The position numbers and the translations under genes were made by a program. From NCBI RefSeq assembly GCF_001458775.1, contig NZ_CZPZ01000009.1, positions 42,272 through 106,271 on the forward strand: DNA of 64,000 nt. The letters are read 5' to 3'. Every line of letters begins with the position of its first letter. Position 1 is the stretch's first letter. The DNA comes from Candidatus Nitrospira nitrificans. GTDB taxonomy: Bacteria; Nitrospirota; Nitrospiria; Nitrospirales; Nitrospiraceae. The notes beneath the pieces are model-generated. The model had not been told where the DNA came from. It was given only the letters and a program-made list of their open reading frames with translations, and did not search any database. Below are positions 7,373 through 16,134 of the stretch, one piece after another.

Positions 7373-8755
7373 CTAAGCAACCGACACGGCCGGCACGTGT
7401 CGTGGCTGGAGCATCATCCTGATGCCACCTTTCGGCCGCAGAGTGACCATGAGTTGTGGCTCGACGTGTTCTTGAGCCAGGTGCAGATCATAGCGGCGGC
7501 CGATCAAGGCTAATAGAAGTGGCCCTTCCACTGACGCGAAATGGATTCCCACGCAGGCGCGAGGTCCTGCGCCGAAGGGGAGATAGGCATAACGGGAACT
7601 GAGCCGCTCGCCATCCAACCATCGCTCCGGCAGAAATTGGTCGGGGTCTCGCCAAAAGGCCGGGTGTCTGTGCAGATTGTAGGTGCCGACCAAAACGAGC
7701 GCGCCTTCCGACAAGGGTAACCCACCAACCGTCGTGTTGGTCGCGGCCTTGCGCTGGACTGCCGGGGCCGGTGGATACAGGCGGAGCGATTCATCGAATA
7801 GGGCCCGAGTATACGGAAGGTGCTGAAGGTCGTCGGCGGTTGGCGTTCTTCCCTGGAGCACCCGGTCCACTTCTTCATGAAACCGTGCCTTCGCCTCGGG
7901 GTGAGTGGCGAGCAGATACCAGGTCCAGGCCAGCGCGTTCGCGGTGGTCTCGTGACCTGCAGCAAAGATCGTCAGGGCTTCGTCGCGCAACTCCCGATCG
8001 GTCAGTCCTTCGCCGGTCTCTTCATCGCGGGCTTGAAGCAGCAGATCGAGAAGGTCTCCATGGGTTGCTCCGGTGCGACGCCGCTCGACGAGCAGTCCAT
8101 ACATCAGCCCGTCCATGAACTGCATGACCGAACGAAATTCGCGGTTGCGGGCGGTGGGTACCCATGTGGGTAGACGCAGTGGGTTGTGAAACGAGTCGAA
8201 CGCATACTTCAGGCTCACGCGCAGCGCATGACTGATCTGATCGATGTGTTGCGCCATGCTGGTGGTGAACATTGTCTGCGAGATCACTTCAAGGGCGAGC
8301 TGCATCATCTCGGCGGCGATGTCTATCGTTCGTCCCGCATGGTTTTCCCAAGCGGTAATCCGCTGCTCGCCCACCTGGGCCATGCGATCGGCCATCGCGG
8401 CCATGCGAGAGCGATGAAAAACCGGTTGGATGATGCGCCGATGTCGCTTCCAAACCTCGCCCGAACTGGTCACCAATCCATTGCCCAAAACCAGCGCAAG
8501 GCCCTGTGGTCGCTGAGGGTCATACACTTTCACGAAGCGGTCGGCTTGCTGGACGAGAATTTCTTCGGCGAGATCCGGGTGACTGAACAGATGGAGTGTC
8601 TTCGGGCCGAGGCGAAAGCGCAGCGCATCGCCGTGCCGGCGCCACCAGACTGAGAGCATCTCTAGCGGCTGCTTCTTGAACGAACCCAGGTGGCCGAGAA
8701 GCGGTACCGCGCCGGGCACATCGACAAGCGTGAAGGAGGGAACCGAGTCCGGCAT
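7373..8755 (-). CDS. Cytochrome P450
   Basis: A 460-aa monooxygenase of normal P450 length. The I-helix oxygen-activation motif AGHETTANALAW lies at about 265-276, the K-helix ExxR is in ESLRLYPP near 320, and the haem-binding loop FGAGPRACVG places the Cys ligand at about residue 401. There is no N-terminal membrane anchor, so the protein is probably soluble. Overall it resembles bacterial P450s close to the CYP102/CYP110 fatty-acid-type clans. Substrate cannot be told from sequence. It is monocistronic, starts with ATG, and no ferredoxin or reductase gene lies nearby, so electrons must come from elsewhere. It is the first backbone gene after the island boundary. Confidence 0.95.
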   Translation of the reverse strand: MPDSVPSFTLVDVPGAVPLLGHLGSFKKQPLEMLSVWWRRHGDALRFRLGPKTLHLFSHPDLAEEILVQQADRFVKVYDPQRPQGLALVLGNGLVTSSGEVWKRHRRIIQPVFHRSRMAAMADRMAQVGEQRITAWENHAGRTIDIAAEMMQLALEVISQTMFTTSMAQHIDQISHALRVSLKYAFDSFHNPLRLPTWVPTARNREFRSVMQFMDGLMYGLLVERRRTGATHGDLLDLLLQARDEETGEGLTDRELRDEALTIFAAGHETTANALAWTWYLLATHPEAKARFHEEVDRVLQGRTPTADDLQHLPYTRALFDESLRLYPPAPAVQRKAATNTTVGGLPLSEGALVLVGTYNLHRHPAFWRDPDQFLPERWLDGERLSSRYAYLPFGAGPRACVGIHFASVEGPLLLALIGRRYDLHLAQEHVEPQLMVTLRPKGGIRMMLQPRHVPAVSVA

Positions 8756-8868
8756 GAGAGGACGGACCGTATCACACTAGGGCAGGGGCATCAAATGCGG
8801 TGGGGCTAATCTTGGCTACGGATTATGTGAGCTCAAGTGGCTCATATCAGATCTCAGAGTAGTACGCA

Positions 8869-9486
8869 TCAGCTCTCCAGCCTCTGAAGCTCAGTTAGAG
8901 TCTTGGCGATGTGATCGCGCACTTGGTCGGGATTCCAACTTGAGGCGATGCTTCCAGACATCGACACCCCAATTCCGTCGCTGCTCTTGAGAAAACGAGC
9001 CCAACCCAACTCACGAAGGAGGACTACCACGCTCTCCACATGCGCTCGAGTGAAATACGAAGTGATGTCAGCGTCGAGCCGTTCATTGTTTGGCTTGAAC
9101 AGGTCGTTCTCAGATACGCTGGCAACCGTCCGGATCAGGAAGTGACCACTTCGGATTGAACGGAATACTATCCTGCCTGAACGGGTCATGCATGCGTCCA
9201 GCTCTGGCGGCGGGGCGGGTCGCTGAATGGTTACGGATAGAGTTGTCAGGTTTGAATATGTCGCACGAACTCTGACCGGCAAACCCCTCCAGCTACCGTG
9301 CAGCAACCGGTCGCTCCAAAGTCCCCAGCTCATGCGAGGAGTTTCTAAACCGTGGGCCACATACCCGATGACCCGCGTGTGGTATCGGATCGACCAAAGG
9401 ATTACTCCTGCAATTACAGTAACGAGCAGTCCGAAAACAACCATTGCTGGGTCCGTTGTGACAAATGGGATGTTATAGAACTCCAA
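8869..9486 (-). CDS. Hypothetical membrane-anchored protein, 205 aa
   Basis: No family is recognised. One clear membrane helix lies near the N-terminus (AMVVFGLLVTVIAGVILW, about 14-31), preceded by a short uncharged segment. The soluble part then follows: a beta-rich middle (GLPVRVRATYSNLTTLSVTI), a region with RxGRIVFRSIRSGHFLIRT and a final helix ending in LTELQRLES. The layout resembles proteins that expose a soluble domain at the membrane surface. It stands alone between the P450 gene and a long intergenic region. Coding is supported by consistent codon use and length, not by similarity. Confidence 0.6.
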   Translation of the reverse strand: MEFYNIPFVTTDPAMVVFGLLVTVIAGVILWSIRYHTRVIGYVAHGLETPRMSWGLWSDRLLHGSWRGLPVRVRATYSNLTTLSVTIQRPAPPPELDACMTRSGRIVFRSIRSGHFLIRTVASVSENDLFKPNNERLDADITSYFTRAHVESVVVLLRELGWARFLKSSDGIGVSMSGSIASSWNPDQVRDHIAKTLTELQRLES

Positions 9487-10130
9487 TCGTGACCACGTAA
9501 CTATTTACTATGTGGTTCCGTATAAGATCTCAATCGTCGTGTGATGTTGGATGGTCTCACTGCTATAGATCAATTCTCCAATTTTACAGAGAATTCAGCT
9601 CCCTTCGAGTTTCACGCCGTAAGAGATCTCTAGGAGAAGTCGCTCGCTACTCATGTATTGAAGCGTATCATAAGGCCTGGAGCACGCTAGAGTGAGTTGT
9701 CTTGTTCTGCCTAGCGCTTAAGAAGCAAGCCAATGGAAGTTGACGCCACTGATCGGGAGAGGAGGATTGAAGGGCAAATTCGTTTGGTTTTGAATTGGGC
9801 GATAGGATACGTCAAAGCCCAAGAAAATGCGATGAATCTGCCTACGAACTGATCAGAGTTTTTTCTTTGTATGGAAGGTACTACCAACAAGGCTTCAACT
9901 AAGCATGAGTGCCCCCATTAACAACTGCCTCAATTTGTGGTGCTGTGTATCTTCCACTTGGGAAATGCATCCTAGGATGGTATCCTGACCACTTCAGTAT
10001 CTATTCGCCACCGAGCCTGTTGTACCATAAATATGTGAACCGCCTGCACGGAGTAGCAGGACCTATGGCCGGCTCCACACGCATGTCCCCATTTGCGAAG
10101 CAGGACCTCTGGACCAGGGATCTGACGACC
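9487..10130. other. Long intergenic region with one weak small ORF
   Basis: This stretch separates the minus-strand 205-aa gene from the plus-strand YihY gene. The only protein-like frame is 9733-9852 (+), 39 codons, ATG start, reading MEVDATDRERRIEGQ and onward with mixed charged/hydrophobic residues; its ribosome site is poor. The frame of the YihY gene stays open upstream to 9909, but that part reads as low-quality protein. No RNA gene, repeat or promoter motif was recognised. Confidence 0.4.
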
Positions 10131-11405
10131 ATGTCATGGCTCCAACGGTTGAGTACTCAGGCGCTCAGGCTGGCCACTGCCGTCGGCATGGAGTTTCGCC
10201 ATCGCCTGCTCGATGCGCGGGCGGCGGGTCTGGTCTACACGACATTGCTGTCGATGGTGCCGTTTCTCGCCGTGATGTTCTCGGTGTTGAAGGCCTTCGA
10301 TGTCCACCATGTGATCGAACCCCTCTTGGCCCAGACCCTGGCACCCTTGGGCACAAGGAGCACGGAGATCACGTCCACCATCGTGGGGTTTGTCGACAAT
10401 ATTAAAATCGGCGTGCTGGGTGCCGCAGGGATTGCCGGCCTCTTCTATACGACCTATTCGCTGATCGACAAGATCGAGCAAGCGCTCAACGCGATCTGGC
10501 AAGTCAAACAGGGGCGCACCTGGGAACGAAAGTTTACCGACTATTTGAGCGCGGTCCTCGTGGGACCGGTGCTCGTCGTGAGCGCATTCGGTCTGCTCGC
10601 GTCACTGCAAAGTCATACCGTGGTTCAGCGTCTCGTGGACATGGAGCCGTTCGGGACGCTGCTGGTGTGGAGCGGCGACGTGGTGCCCTTCGTGATGCTC
10701 TGTGTCGTGTTCAGTTTTTTCTACAAGACGATCCCCAATACCCATGTCCAGGTGCGCTCGGCCGCCGCGGGCGGCGTCTCGGCGGCTGTTCTCTGGATCA
10801 TCGCCGAAGAAGTCTTTGCGAAATTCGTGGCGGCCTCCGCCAGTTACAGCGCGATCTATTCGAGTTTCGCCGTCCTCATGCTGTTCCTGCTGTGGCTCTA
10901 CGCCGGATGGATGATCGTGCTGATCGGGGCGCAGTTCTCCTTTTTTCACCAATATCCCACGGCCTATTTGTCCCGCCTGCTGTGGGATCAGGGTACGTAC
11001 GTCTTTCGTGAACAACTCGCCTTGAACGTCTTACGCGTTCTGGGGCACCACTACCTCAAGGGCGATCGTCCGTTGCAGCTGCCGGAGCTGTCGAGTGAAC
11101 TGAACATGCCCTTGTCTCTGGTGGAGGAAGAGGTTGAACGTCTGGTCGACAACGGGTTTGTGGGGCGCCTTCAGGAACCGGAAGGGGTGAGTCTCATCAA
11201 GGCGCCGGACCTGATTCTCGTGAAAGAGGTCCTGGATTCGGTTCGCAATGGGACCCCACCGTGGGTCCTGCCCCACCTCGATCCCAGCGATCCGGTGTCT
11301 GCCCTGTTGCGCCGTCGGGATAAGGCGGTGGAACGAGCGTTGGTGGGCGAGACCATGCAATCGCTCCTCCAAGACCAACCGTCGTCCCGGTCGATTGAGT
11401 CTTGA
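10131..11405 (+). CDS. YihY/virulence factor BrkB family membrane protein
   Basis: A 424-aa inner-membrane protein with about six transmembrane helices in its first 290 residues (for example GLVYTTLLSMVPFLAVMFSV, GVLGAAGIAGLFYTTYSL, AVLMLFLLWLYAGWMIVLIG). The family motif RAAGLVYTTLLSMVP is right after the N-terminal helix. The protein was once called RNase BN; transport of an unidentified substrate is now considered more likely. After the membrane part comes a cytosolic winged-helix-like domain (LQLPELSSELNMPLSLVEEE), a common extra in this family. Start chosen at ATG 10131, with AGGGA 10 nt upstream and an N-terminus matching the family. The frame is open 222 nt further upstream, so an earlier start at 10065 or 10083 cannot be excluded. 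Confidence 0.85.
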   Translation: MSWLQRLSTQALRLATAVGMEFRHRLLDARAAGLVYTTLLSMVPFLAVMFSVLKAFDVHHVIEPLLAQTLAPLGTRSTEITSTIVGFVDNIKIGVLGAAGIAGLFYTTYSLIDKIEQALNAIWQVKQGRTWERKFTDYLSAVLVGPVLVVSAFGLLASLQSHTVVQRLVDMEPFGTLLVWSGDVVPFVMLCVVFSFFYKTIPNTHVQVRSAAAGGVSAAVLWIIAEEVFAKFVAASASYSAIYSSFAVLMLFLLWLYAGWMIVLIGAQFSFFHQYPTAYLSRLLWDQGTYVFREQLALNVLRVLGHHYLKGDRPLQLPELSSELNMPLSLVEEEVERLVDNGFVGRLQEPEGVSLIKAPDLILVKEVLDSVRNGTPPWVLPHLDPSDPVSALLRRRDKAVERALVGETMQSLLQDQPSSRSIES

Positions 11406-11430
11406 TTGTATAACGGCACGCGTCTATCCG

Positions 11431-11928
11431 TTACGGCCGTCCATCAGTTTGTGGTGTGTCCCGATTCTGGCCGAACGATCGCACGTAGAGCAAGACCTGC
11501 CAGGCTTCTTCTTCGGTCAAAACCAGCGGAATGAACTTAGCCATCGCCGTGCCTTTGCTGCCGTTTTTCAAGATCCAGAGGAGTTCGCCATCTGTTCTGG
11601 CGGCCTGCCAGTCTTGATCGGTGAAATTGCGTGGCAAGGGACCTTTGAGCGTACCGGGCTCAATATCGCCTCCCAATCCCTTGCCGTCTCTCCCGTGACA
11701 GGTCACACAGAATGCTTTGCCTTGAAAGAGCTGCTTTCCCTTCTCAAGCATTTCAGGGGTGGCGGGGAGGGGATTGGTCCATGTCCTTGCTTCCTCAAGT
11801 TGATCGACCGGCACTCGTGGTTTGAGGATTGCTTCATCAGCCCCATAGACAGCAACGCTCCAGGGGGCGAGCGCTGTGGCTGTGACGAGCGTCAGGGCCA
11901 GAGATCGGCAGAGGATGGGTCGTCTCAT
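11431..11928 (-). CDS. Class I c-type cytochrome, monohaem
   Basis: A 165-aa exported cytochrome c. Residues 1-30 form a Sec signal peptide (positively charged start, then LALTLVTATALAPWSVAVYGA). The haem attachment site FCVTCHG gives Cys74, Cys77 and His78. The likely axial Met is in KGTAMAKFIP, and the fold ends with the usual WQVLLYVRSFG helix. It is probably a small periplasmic electron carrier. Such cytochromes accept electrons from nitrite oxidoreductase or feed terminal oxidases in Nitrospira, but which partner this one serves cannot be seen. The gene is monocistronic, convergent with the YihY gene and 83 nt downstream of the DUF1264 gene on the same strand. Confidence 0.9.
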   Translation of the reverse strand: MRRPILCRSLALTLVTATALAPWSVAVYGADEAILKPRVPVDQLEEARTWTNPLPATPEMLEKGKQLFQGKAFCVTCHGRDGKGLGGDIEPGTLKGPLPRNFTDQDWQAARTDGELLWILKNGSKGTAMAKFIPLVLTEEEAWQVLLYVRSFGQNRDTPQTDGRP

Positions 11929-12011
11929 GTCGCCTTCCTTAGCTCACAGGGACTGTGACCAGGGTCCTCCCCGATTCATCGAGGGGACCTGGCCAGTCTT
12001 CTCCAACGAAT

Positions 12012-12530
12012 TTATTTGTCAGAATAGCCGGTGAACTTATGCCCAAGGGATTGCGGAAAGCTCACGGTGCCGTCGGGGAATTCTTGCCCATGTTGCCACA
12101 GATGATAGATCACGCCGTCTGTCCCTGCCGCCACGTCCGCCACCTTGGCGGCCTGGTCGGCCGGCATATCAAGAATTTGGACACGACCGGTCGCGATTTC
12201 TACTTTATGATCGTGGAAATGCCGATGCCACTGAATGGCGGGAAGCTTTCGCGTCAGATCCTTGGCCACGAAATACTCGACCCCGACCAAGGGGGCCTTT
12301 GGGTCGGTCGACTCGAACAGGAGGCATTGAAGAATCTTGTCGGAAATGCCCTTGCAGTAATGATGGAACGGGCCGCCCGGGGTCCCATCCGGCATCATGT
12401 GGGGCGCCTGCACATGGATCTCGTATCCGACCGCAGGGCTTGTTGGTTCCCCGCCGACAGCCTTTTGGGTGGCCACTCCGCTACATCCAACAGCGGCCAT
12501 CGCGACAACGGCTAACAGTCCTTTTTTCAT
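12012..12530 (-). CDS. DUF1264-type lipoprotein
   Basis: A 172-aa protein that matches the DUF1264 / oil-body-associated-protein family: HVQAPHMMPDG followed by PFHHYCKGIS, CLLFESTDPKAPLVGVEYFV and WHRHFHDHKVEI are the characteristic blocks. The start at MKKGLLAVV is supported by GGGAGG 8 nt upstream; an in-frame ATG 66 nt earlier lacks this. The signal region ends in MAAVGCSG, a lipobox with Cys at residue 14, so the mature protein is probably membrane-attached outside the cytoplasm. The family has no established biochemical function; the many His residues suggest metal or haem contact, which is speculation. It may be co-transcribed with the cytochrome c gene downstream. Confidence 0.85.
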   Translation of the reverse strand: MKKGLLAVVAMAAVGCSGVATQKAVGGEPTSPAVGYEIHVQAPHMMPDGTPGGPFHHYCKGISDKILQCLLFESTDPKAPLVGVEYFVAKDLTRKLPAIQWHRHFHDHKVEIATGRVQILDMPADQAAKVADVAAGTDGVIYHLWQHGQEFPDGTVSFPQSLGHKFTGYSDK

Positions 12531-12688
12531 CACAAATGCCTCCCAGGTTTGAGAAGTCCTTGCCTGGCCCATCCAGGCGGTGAAAGACCTCCACATTAGT
12601 CTGGCTATGAGAGGTCATCTATGGAAAAAGGATTCGGATAGGCATGGGGCAACGTCGCACGAGGACAGGGACGTACGCCCTGTGCGAA

Positions 12689-13468
12689 CTACGAAGGGAG
12701 CGTTGGTGAGGAAGGAGAATCAGGCCGGGTCGGGGTAATAAGGTGTTGAGCCTGAGGGACGATCTTCTCCTGGGCGTCCATCATCTCGAACATCAAACAG
12801 CATTTCAGCCTGCCACACACGCCCAGCAAACGAGGGTCGTCGATCGGTAGGTCGAGCTTTTTCGCTTGCTTGGCCGAGATCGGCTTCACATCGGTCAGAA
12901 AACTGGCACAACAAAGAACCAAGCCACAGGTATCGATGCCACCGAGGCGTCTGGCCTCCTCGCGTACCCCGACTTGACGCATTTCAATCCGGCCGCCGAA
13001 ACGACGGGCCAGGTCTCGGACCAGCTCTCGGAAATCGATTCGGTCCTCAGCCGTGTAGACAAAGGTCAGTTGCCGGCGGTTCATGGCTCCATAAACCTCA
13101 ACCAGCTTCAGATGGATGCCAAGTTCCATCGCTTTCGTTCGACAATAGGCGGCAGCCTCCTCGGAGAGCCGCTCAAGTCTGCCGATCAACGCGGTTTCTT
13201 CAGTATTCGGCTTTCGCAAGATGGATTTCATCGCGCGCATAGGAGGAATAAAGGGGGTGGTGTACGGCTCGGTATAAACGATCCCGTACGTGGCTTCTCC
13301 ATCCACTTCGAGTAAAACGGGATCTCCGTTGCGCAAGGGTACGCTGACGGCGCCTAACTTCTTGACCTCTCCACGGTTCCTGATCTTGACTCCGACCAGG
13401 CGGACTGAGGTGGGATAGGTGTGGAGGAGCTGGTCATCACATGCAGATTCCATGAGGCAATCATACAC
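12689..13468 (-). CDS. ricT: PSP1 domain / RicT (YaaT)-like protein
   Basis: A 259-aa cytoplasmic protein. The PSP1 C-terminal domain covers about 75-165 and includes ALIGRLERLSEEAAAYCRTK and LTFVYTAEDRIDFRELVRDL. The conserved tail GGIDTCGLVLCCASFL...GVCGRLKCCLMFE supplies a Cys set that binds Fe-S clusters in the Bacillus Ric complex. In Firmicutes RicT works with RicA and RicF and with RNase Y in mRNA processing, sporulation and competence; in other phyla its role is less clear. No ricA or ricF gene is nearby. The start is uncertain: ATG codons at 13468 and 13453 both lack a clear ribosome site. It is flanked by unrelated genes. Confidence 0.88.
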   Translation of the reverse strand: MYDCLMESACDDQLLHTYPTSVRLVGVKIRNRGEVKKLGAVSVPLRNGDPVLLEVDGEATYGIVYTEPYTTPFIPPMRAMKSILRKPNTEETALIGRLERLSEEAAAYCRTKAMELGIHLKLVEVYGAMNRRQLTFVYTAEDRIDFRELVRDLARRFGGRIEMRQVGVREEARRLGGIDTCGLVLCCASFLTDVKPISAKQAKKLDLPIDDPRLLGVCGRLKCCLMFEMMDAQEKIVPQAQHLITPTRPDSPSSPTLPS

Positions 13469-13638
13469 AAATTTAGTGGAGGAGGGAAAGGTTATGATGA
13501 TGATAAGGTAAAAGTCGCTTCAGCGTGGGGTGAGGCAAATAAATCGTAAGTAATTGATAAACGGCAATAAAAATAGCAACACTCAGCCTGGTCCATTATG
13601 GTAGGCTATTTCACGGTAGGAGGAAGGGTGAGTGAGCA

Positions 13639-13917
13639 ATGGGTACGATGCTTCGAGAACGAAAGAAAATGTTGCGCATACCCAATCAGGTTGTCCTTCC
13701 GTTCGGTTATCGGATTACCGTTCGACAGTTATCCGACGCGGAGATGGATAAGCGCGATGCGAATGCCGATGGAATTTGGGATGACGACACCAAGACGATC
13801 TACGTGCGGAAACGACTTCCCGTGACCCGCCGCCGATACATTCTTGCCCACGAGCTGGGCCACGCCTGGCTGGACTGGCAACACCGATACATGGATGACG
13901 GAAAAGCGAGTATCTAA
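13639..13917 (+). CDS. Small HExxH metallopeptidase-like protein (ImmA/IrrE-type core)
   Basis: A 92-aa protein with a zincin motif LAHELGHAWLDW at about residues 74-85, where His-Glu-x-x-His would bind zinc. The upstream part contains an acidic loop (ANADGIWDDDTKTIYV) and a strand before the motif helix, as in ImmA/IrrE and SprT-like minimal peptidases. It ends only a few residues after the motif, so the third zinc ligand of a full peptidase is not obvious; Asp84 or a residue near the C-terminus might serve. There is no adjacent helix-turn-helix partner as would be expected for ImmA. AGGAGGAAGG lies about 13 nt upstream of ATG. Function is unknown. Confidence 0.75.
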   Translation: MGTMLRERKKMLRIPNQVVLPFGYRITVRQLSDAEMDKRDANADGIWDDDTKTIYVRKRLPVTRRRYILAHELGHAWLDWQHRYMDDGKASI

Positions 13918-13923
13918 GACCCG

Positions 13924-13943
13924 GGCCGGCTCAACGGCCGGCT
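13924..13943. terminator. GC-rich hairpin between two convergent genes
   Basis: GCCGGC at 13925-13930 pairs with GCCGGC at 13937-13942 around TCAACG. It lies between the stop of the metallopeptidase-like gene and the last codons of the EVE gene, overlapping the latter's stop. It could stop transcription from both sides, but no T-run is present. Confidence 0.4.
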
Positions 13944-14431
13944 AGTCGGAGGATGTGTCTCCATTCGAGCGCGCTGACCGGTTGAACCGAAAGCCGAGAC
14001 CCCTTCTGCAGTAAGACCATTCCTGTGAGCGTCGGTTCTTTTCGCAATTCCTCCAGAGGCAACGGACGAACGAATTTACGAACAAATCTGATATCGACCA
14101 TGTCCCATCTGGGTCGCGAAGGCTTGCTCGCGGGATCATAGTGAGTGTCCTTTTTATCGAATTGCGTTGAATCAGGATACGCGCTTGTGGTGACTTCCGC
14201 GATGCCCACGACCGCCGGTGGATCAGCGTTGCTGTGGTAGAAGAGGACGTGGTCGCCGACTGCCATGCTGCGCATGAAATTGCGCGCTTGATAGTTGCGT
14301 ACGCCGTCCCAACAGGTTGTCTTTTCGGGAGATCGTATCAAATCGTCAATGGAGAATGCGGAAGGCTCTGACTTCATCAACCAATACCTTTTGGGTCCCA
14401 TTCCTTCCTCTTTCTTTCTGTCTTGGATCAA
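13931..14431 (-). CDS. EVE domain-containing protein
   Basis: A 166-aa protein, almost entirely one EVE (PUA-like) domain: WLMKSEPSAFSIDDL at about 14-28, WDGVRNYQARNFMRSMAVGD (about 41-60), LFYHSNADPPAVVGIAEV, and the closing VDIRFVRKFVRPLPLEELR. EVE domains bind modified nucleotides; cellular versions are linked to recognition of modified DNA or RNA bases. The upstream gene's stop overlaps this start (ATGA), which supports the first ATG and translational coupling. A second in-frame ATG 30 nt later (MGPKRYW) matches the start of most relatives and is possible too. The two genes are probably one operon. Confidence 0.92.
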   Translation of the reverse strand: MIQDRKKEEGMGPKRYWLMKSEPSAFSIDDLIRSPEKTTCWDGVRNYQARNFMRSMAVGDHVLFYHSNADPPAVVGIAEVTTSAYPDSTQFDKKDTHYDPASKPSRPRWDMVDIRFVRKFVRPLPLEELRKEPTLTGMVLLQKGSRLSVQPVSALEWRHILRLAGR

Positions 14432-14814
14432 CTTCTCTCTCGTGAACGAGACTCGATAAACTGGATGAGAAAGTGATAAGTGAGTTCCCTGAGCCGCGCT
14501 TTCCCGATGCTTGAGCCGTCAAGATTGACCTCAAGCCACACGCGGTCGGCTACCAGCGGTAGGGCCTCATTACAGAGCGTCCACATGTCATGGAGAAACG
14601 TGTTCGGCAGCCCTACCTGGACACCTTCCGATTCGATGCGATCGTCCAGCAGGGCAAGAAGGTCGGAAAAGGCTTGATCGGGTCGATAGGGAAGGGCAGT
14701 AAAGCCGAACTGTTGTTGGGATCGCTGCTCTTGCGTGGCCTGATCGACAAGGTCCCGCATATACTCTTTGAGCAGACCTATGACATGGCCAGAAAACGCG
14801 ATCGGCTGCGGCAT
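14428..14814 (-). CDS. Hypothetical 128-aa protein coupled to the EVE gene
   Basis: No family is recognised. The protein is soluble and mostly helical: GLLKEYMRDLVDQATQEQRS at about 13-32, a middle segment with DLLALLDDRIESEG and a C-terminal helix LRELTYHFLIQFIESRSRERS. It ends by overlapping the EVE gene start by 4 nt (ATGA), so the two are translated together. A role connected with the EVE protein is likely by operon logic only. Coding is supported by the clean overlap and by consistent codon use. Confidence 0.7.
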   Translation of the reverse strand: MPQPIAFSGHVIGLLKEYMRDLVDQATQEQRSQQQFGFTALPYRPDQAFSDLLALLDDRIESEGVQVGLPNTFLHDMWTLCNEALPLVADRVWLEVNLDGSSIGKARLRELTYHFLIQFIESRSRERS

Positions 14815-15287
14815 GCGGCCATTATCGAACTTCTTTATGGAAGGAGCAAGATCGGCAACGCTTGCTGAGTCGACAGGGCAAGATGGCTATTGTGAAGGAT
14901 TATTGCGCGGAGGGGACAGGAAGTGAGAGGCGGTGATTAAGCGGGGGTACACCTCGCTGACTCGTATGAGTGACGACATCTCATTGGCTATCTCATGTTC
15001 GACAGGGTCGGTGTACCCGCGCACGATAAACTTTACGCCTTTTCTTAAGACACGCAAGACCCAAAGATGGCCTTATGCGGGAGTCCGTTTGGGCTAGGGC
15101 AAAGGAGCCAGTAGGATCTGTCGGAGCCTGGAATAGAAAGATGAAAAAACTGATGGGAGCGCCGTGGGAGAGGAGCGAGCTGGGAGGTGGATCTGGGCCA
15201 CCTTTGCTGGAATGACGGCCCTTGATTCACCGTGCGCCGGCATATTAGTTTCTATCTGCGGTACATAAGCATTCCGAGCCCGTCGAG
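14815..15287. other. Intergenic region with a possible small minus-strand ORF
   Basis: The stretch lies between two divergently transcribed genes. One minus-strand frame at 14887-15057 looks protein-like: it reads KGVKFIVRGYTDPVEHEIAN then EMSSLIRVSEVYPRLIT and stops at TAG. It has no ATG; TTG 15057 or an internal GTG would be needed, giving at most 56 residues. It may be a small gene or a remnant of a larger one. Nothing else was recognised. Confidence 0.35.
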
Positions 15288-16091
15288 ATGATGACCCCTC
15301 CCACAACCGAGCACTTCGAGATTGCGCTCAACACCTCTGCCGGTCAAATTACCACCGCCGTGGAGGTGCCGACCGGATTCGTGCCCGTCACGGCCATCGT
15401 CCCATTGATACGACGTTTGGGGGAAGAAGCCCACGCACTCGAAGTGGCGCGTTCGGTCGATGCGGGTAAACCGCCTTCGTGCCACAAGGGATGTGCGGCT
15501 TGCTGTCGTATGTTGGTCCCCCTGTCGGCCCCGGAAGCGTTTGCGTTAGAGGAGTGGCTCCGCTCGCGTCCGACCGACCAACAGGCGCGCATTGCGGCAC
15601 GGTTCGCGGAAACGAAATCTCGACTGCTGTCACAGGGGCTCTGGCAACGACTCTTAGGACTCTGCAATGTTCCGGAACAGCCGAACGACGATGCTCTGGA
15701 AACGGTGAACCGTGAGTACTATGCTCTGCGACTGCCCTGCCCCTTCCTTGAAGAAGAGACATGCACGATCTATGAGGCACGTCCTGCGGCATGTCGGGAG
15801 TTGCTGGTGAGTTCGCCTCCCGAGCGCTGTGACGACCTGATCAACAATGCTGTGGCGCCCATTTCAGCGCCTGTGCTGGTCAGCACCGTTTTGGGGCTGT
15901 TATGGCAAGAGCTGAGGAAGGCTCCGACAAGGTTGATCCCCCTCCCAGTCGCGCTGGACTGGGCGAACGCTCATGAACAAGAGAATCGGCACAGGTGGAA
16001 GGGTGTCGAATTACTCGACGGCGCGCTGGACAAGACGTGGCGTTTCTTAAGCCAGTCGACTCACGAACCCCCCCGAGACTCTATCGGATAA
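15288..16091 (+). CDS. YkgJ family cysteine cluster protein
   Basis: A 267-aa protein with the YkgJ Cys signature: SCHKGCAACCRMLVPLS at about 64-80 (C-x3-C-x2-CC) and the second block CPFLEEETCTIYEARPAACRE at about 149-169. The family is presumed to bind zinc or an Fe-S centre; its reaction is unknown. The N-terminal 60 residues are an extra (TTAVEVPTGFVPVTAIVPLI) and the C-terminus continues past the domain with a helical region. The start is a double ATG and the exact one is uncertain. The gene may be co-transcribed with thrH, 43 nt downstream. Confidence 0.88.
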   Translation: MMTPPTTEHFEIALNTSAGQITTAVEVPTGFVPVTAIVPLIRRLGEEAHALEVARSVDAGKPPSCHKGCAACCRMLVPLSAPEAFALEEWLRSRPTDQQARIAARFAETKSRLLSQGLWQRLLGLCNVPEQPNDDALETVNREYYALRLPCPFLEEETCTIYEARPAACRELLVSSPPERCDDLINNAVAPISAPVLVSTVLGLLWQELRKAPTRLIPLPVALDWANAHEQENRHRWKGVELLDGALDKTWRFLSQSTHEPPRDSIG

Positions 16092-16134
16092 GGGCCATAT
16101 CAGCATTATAGAGTGAATGAAGAGGAGAGATTCC

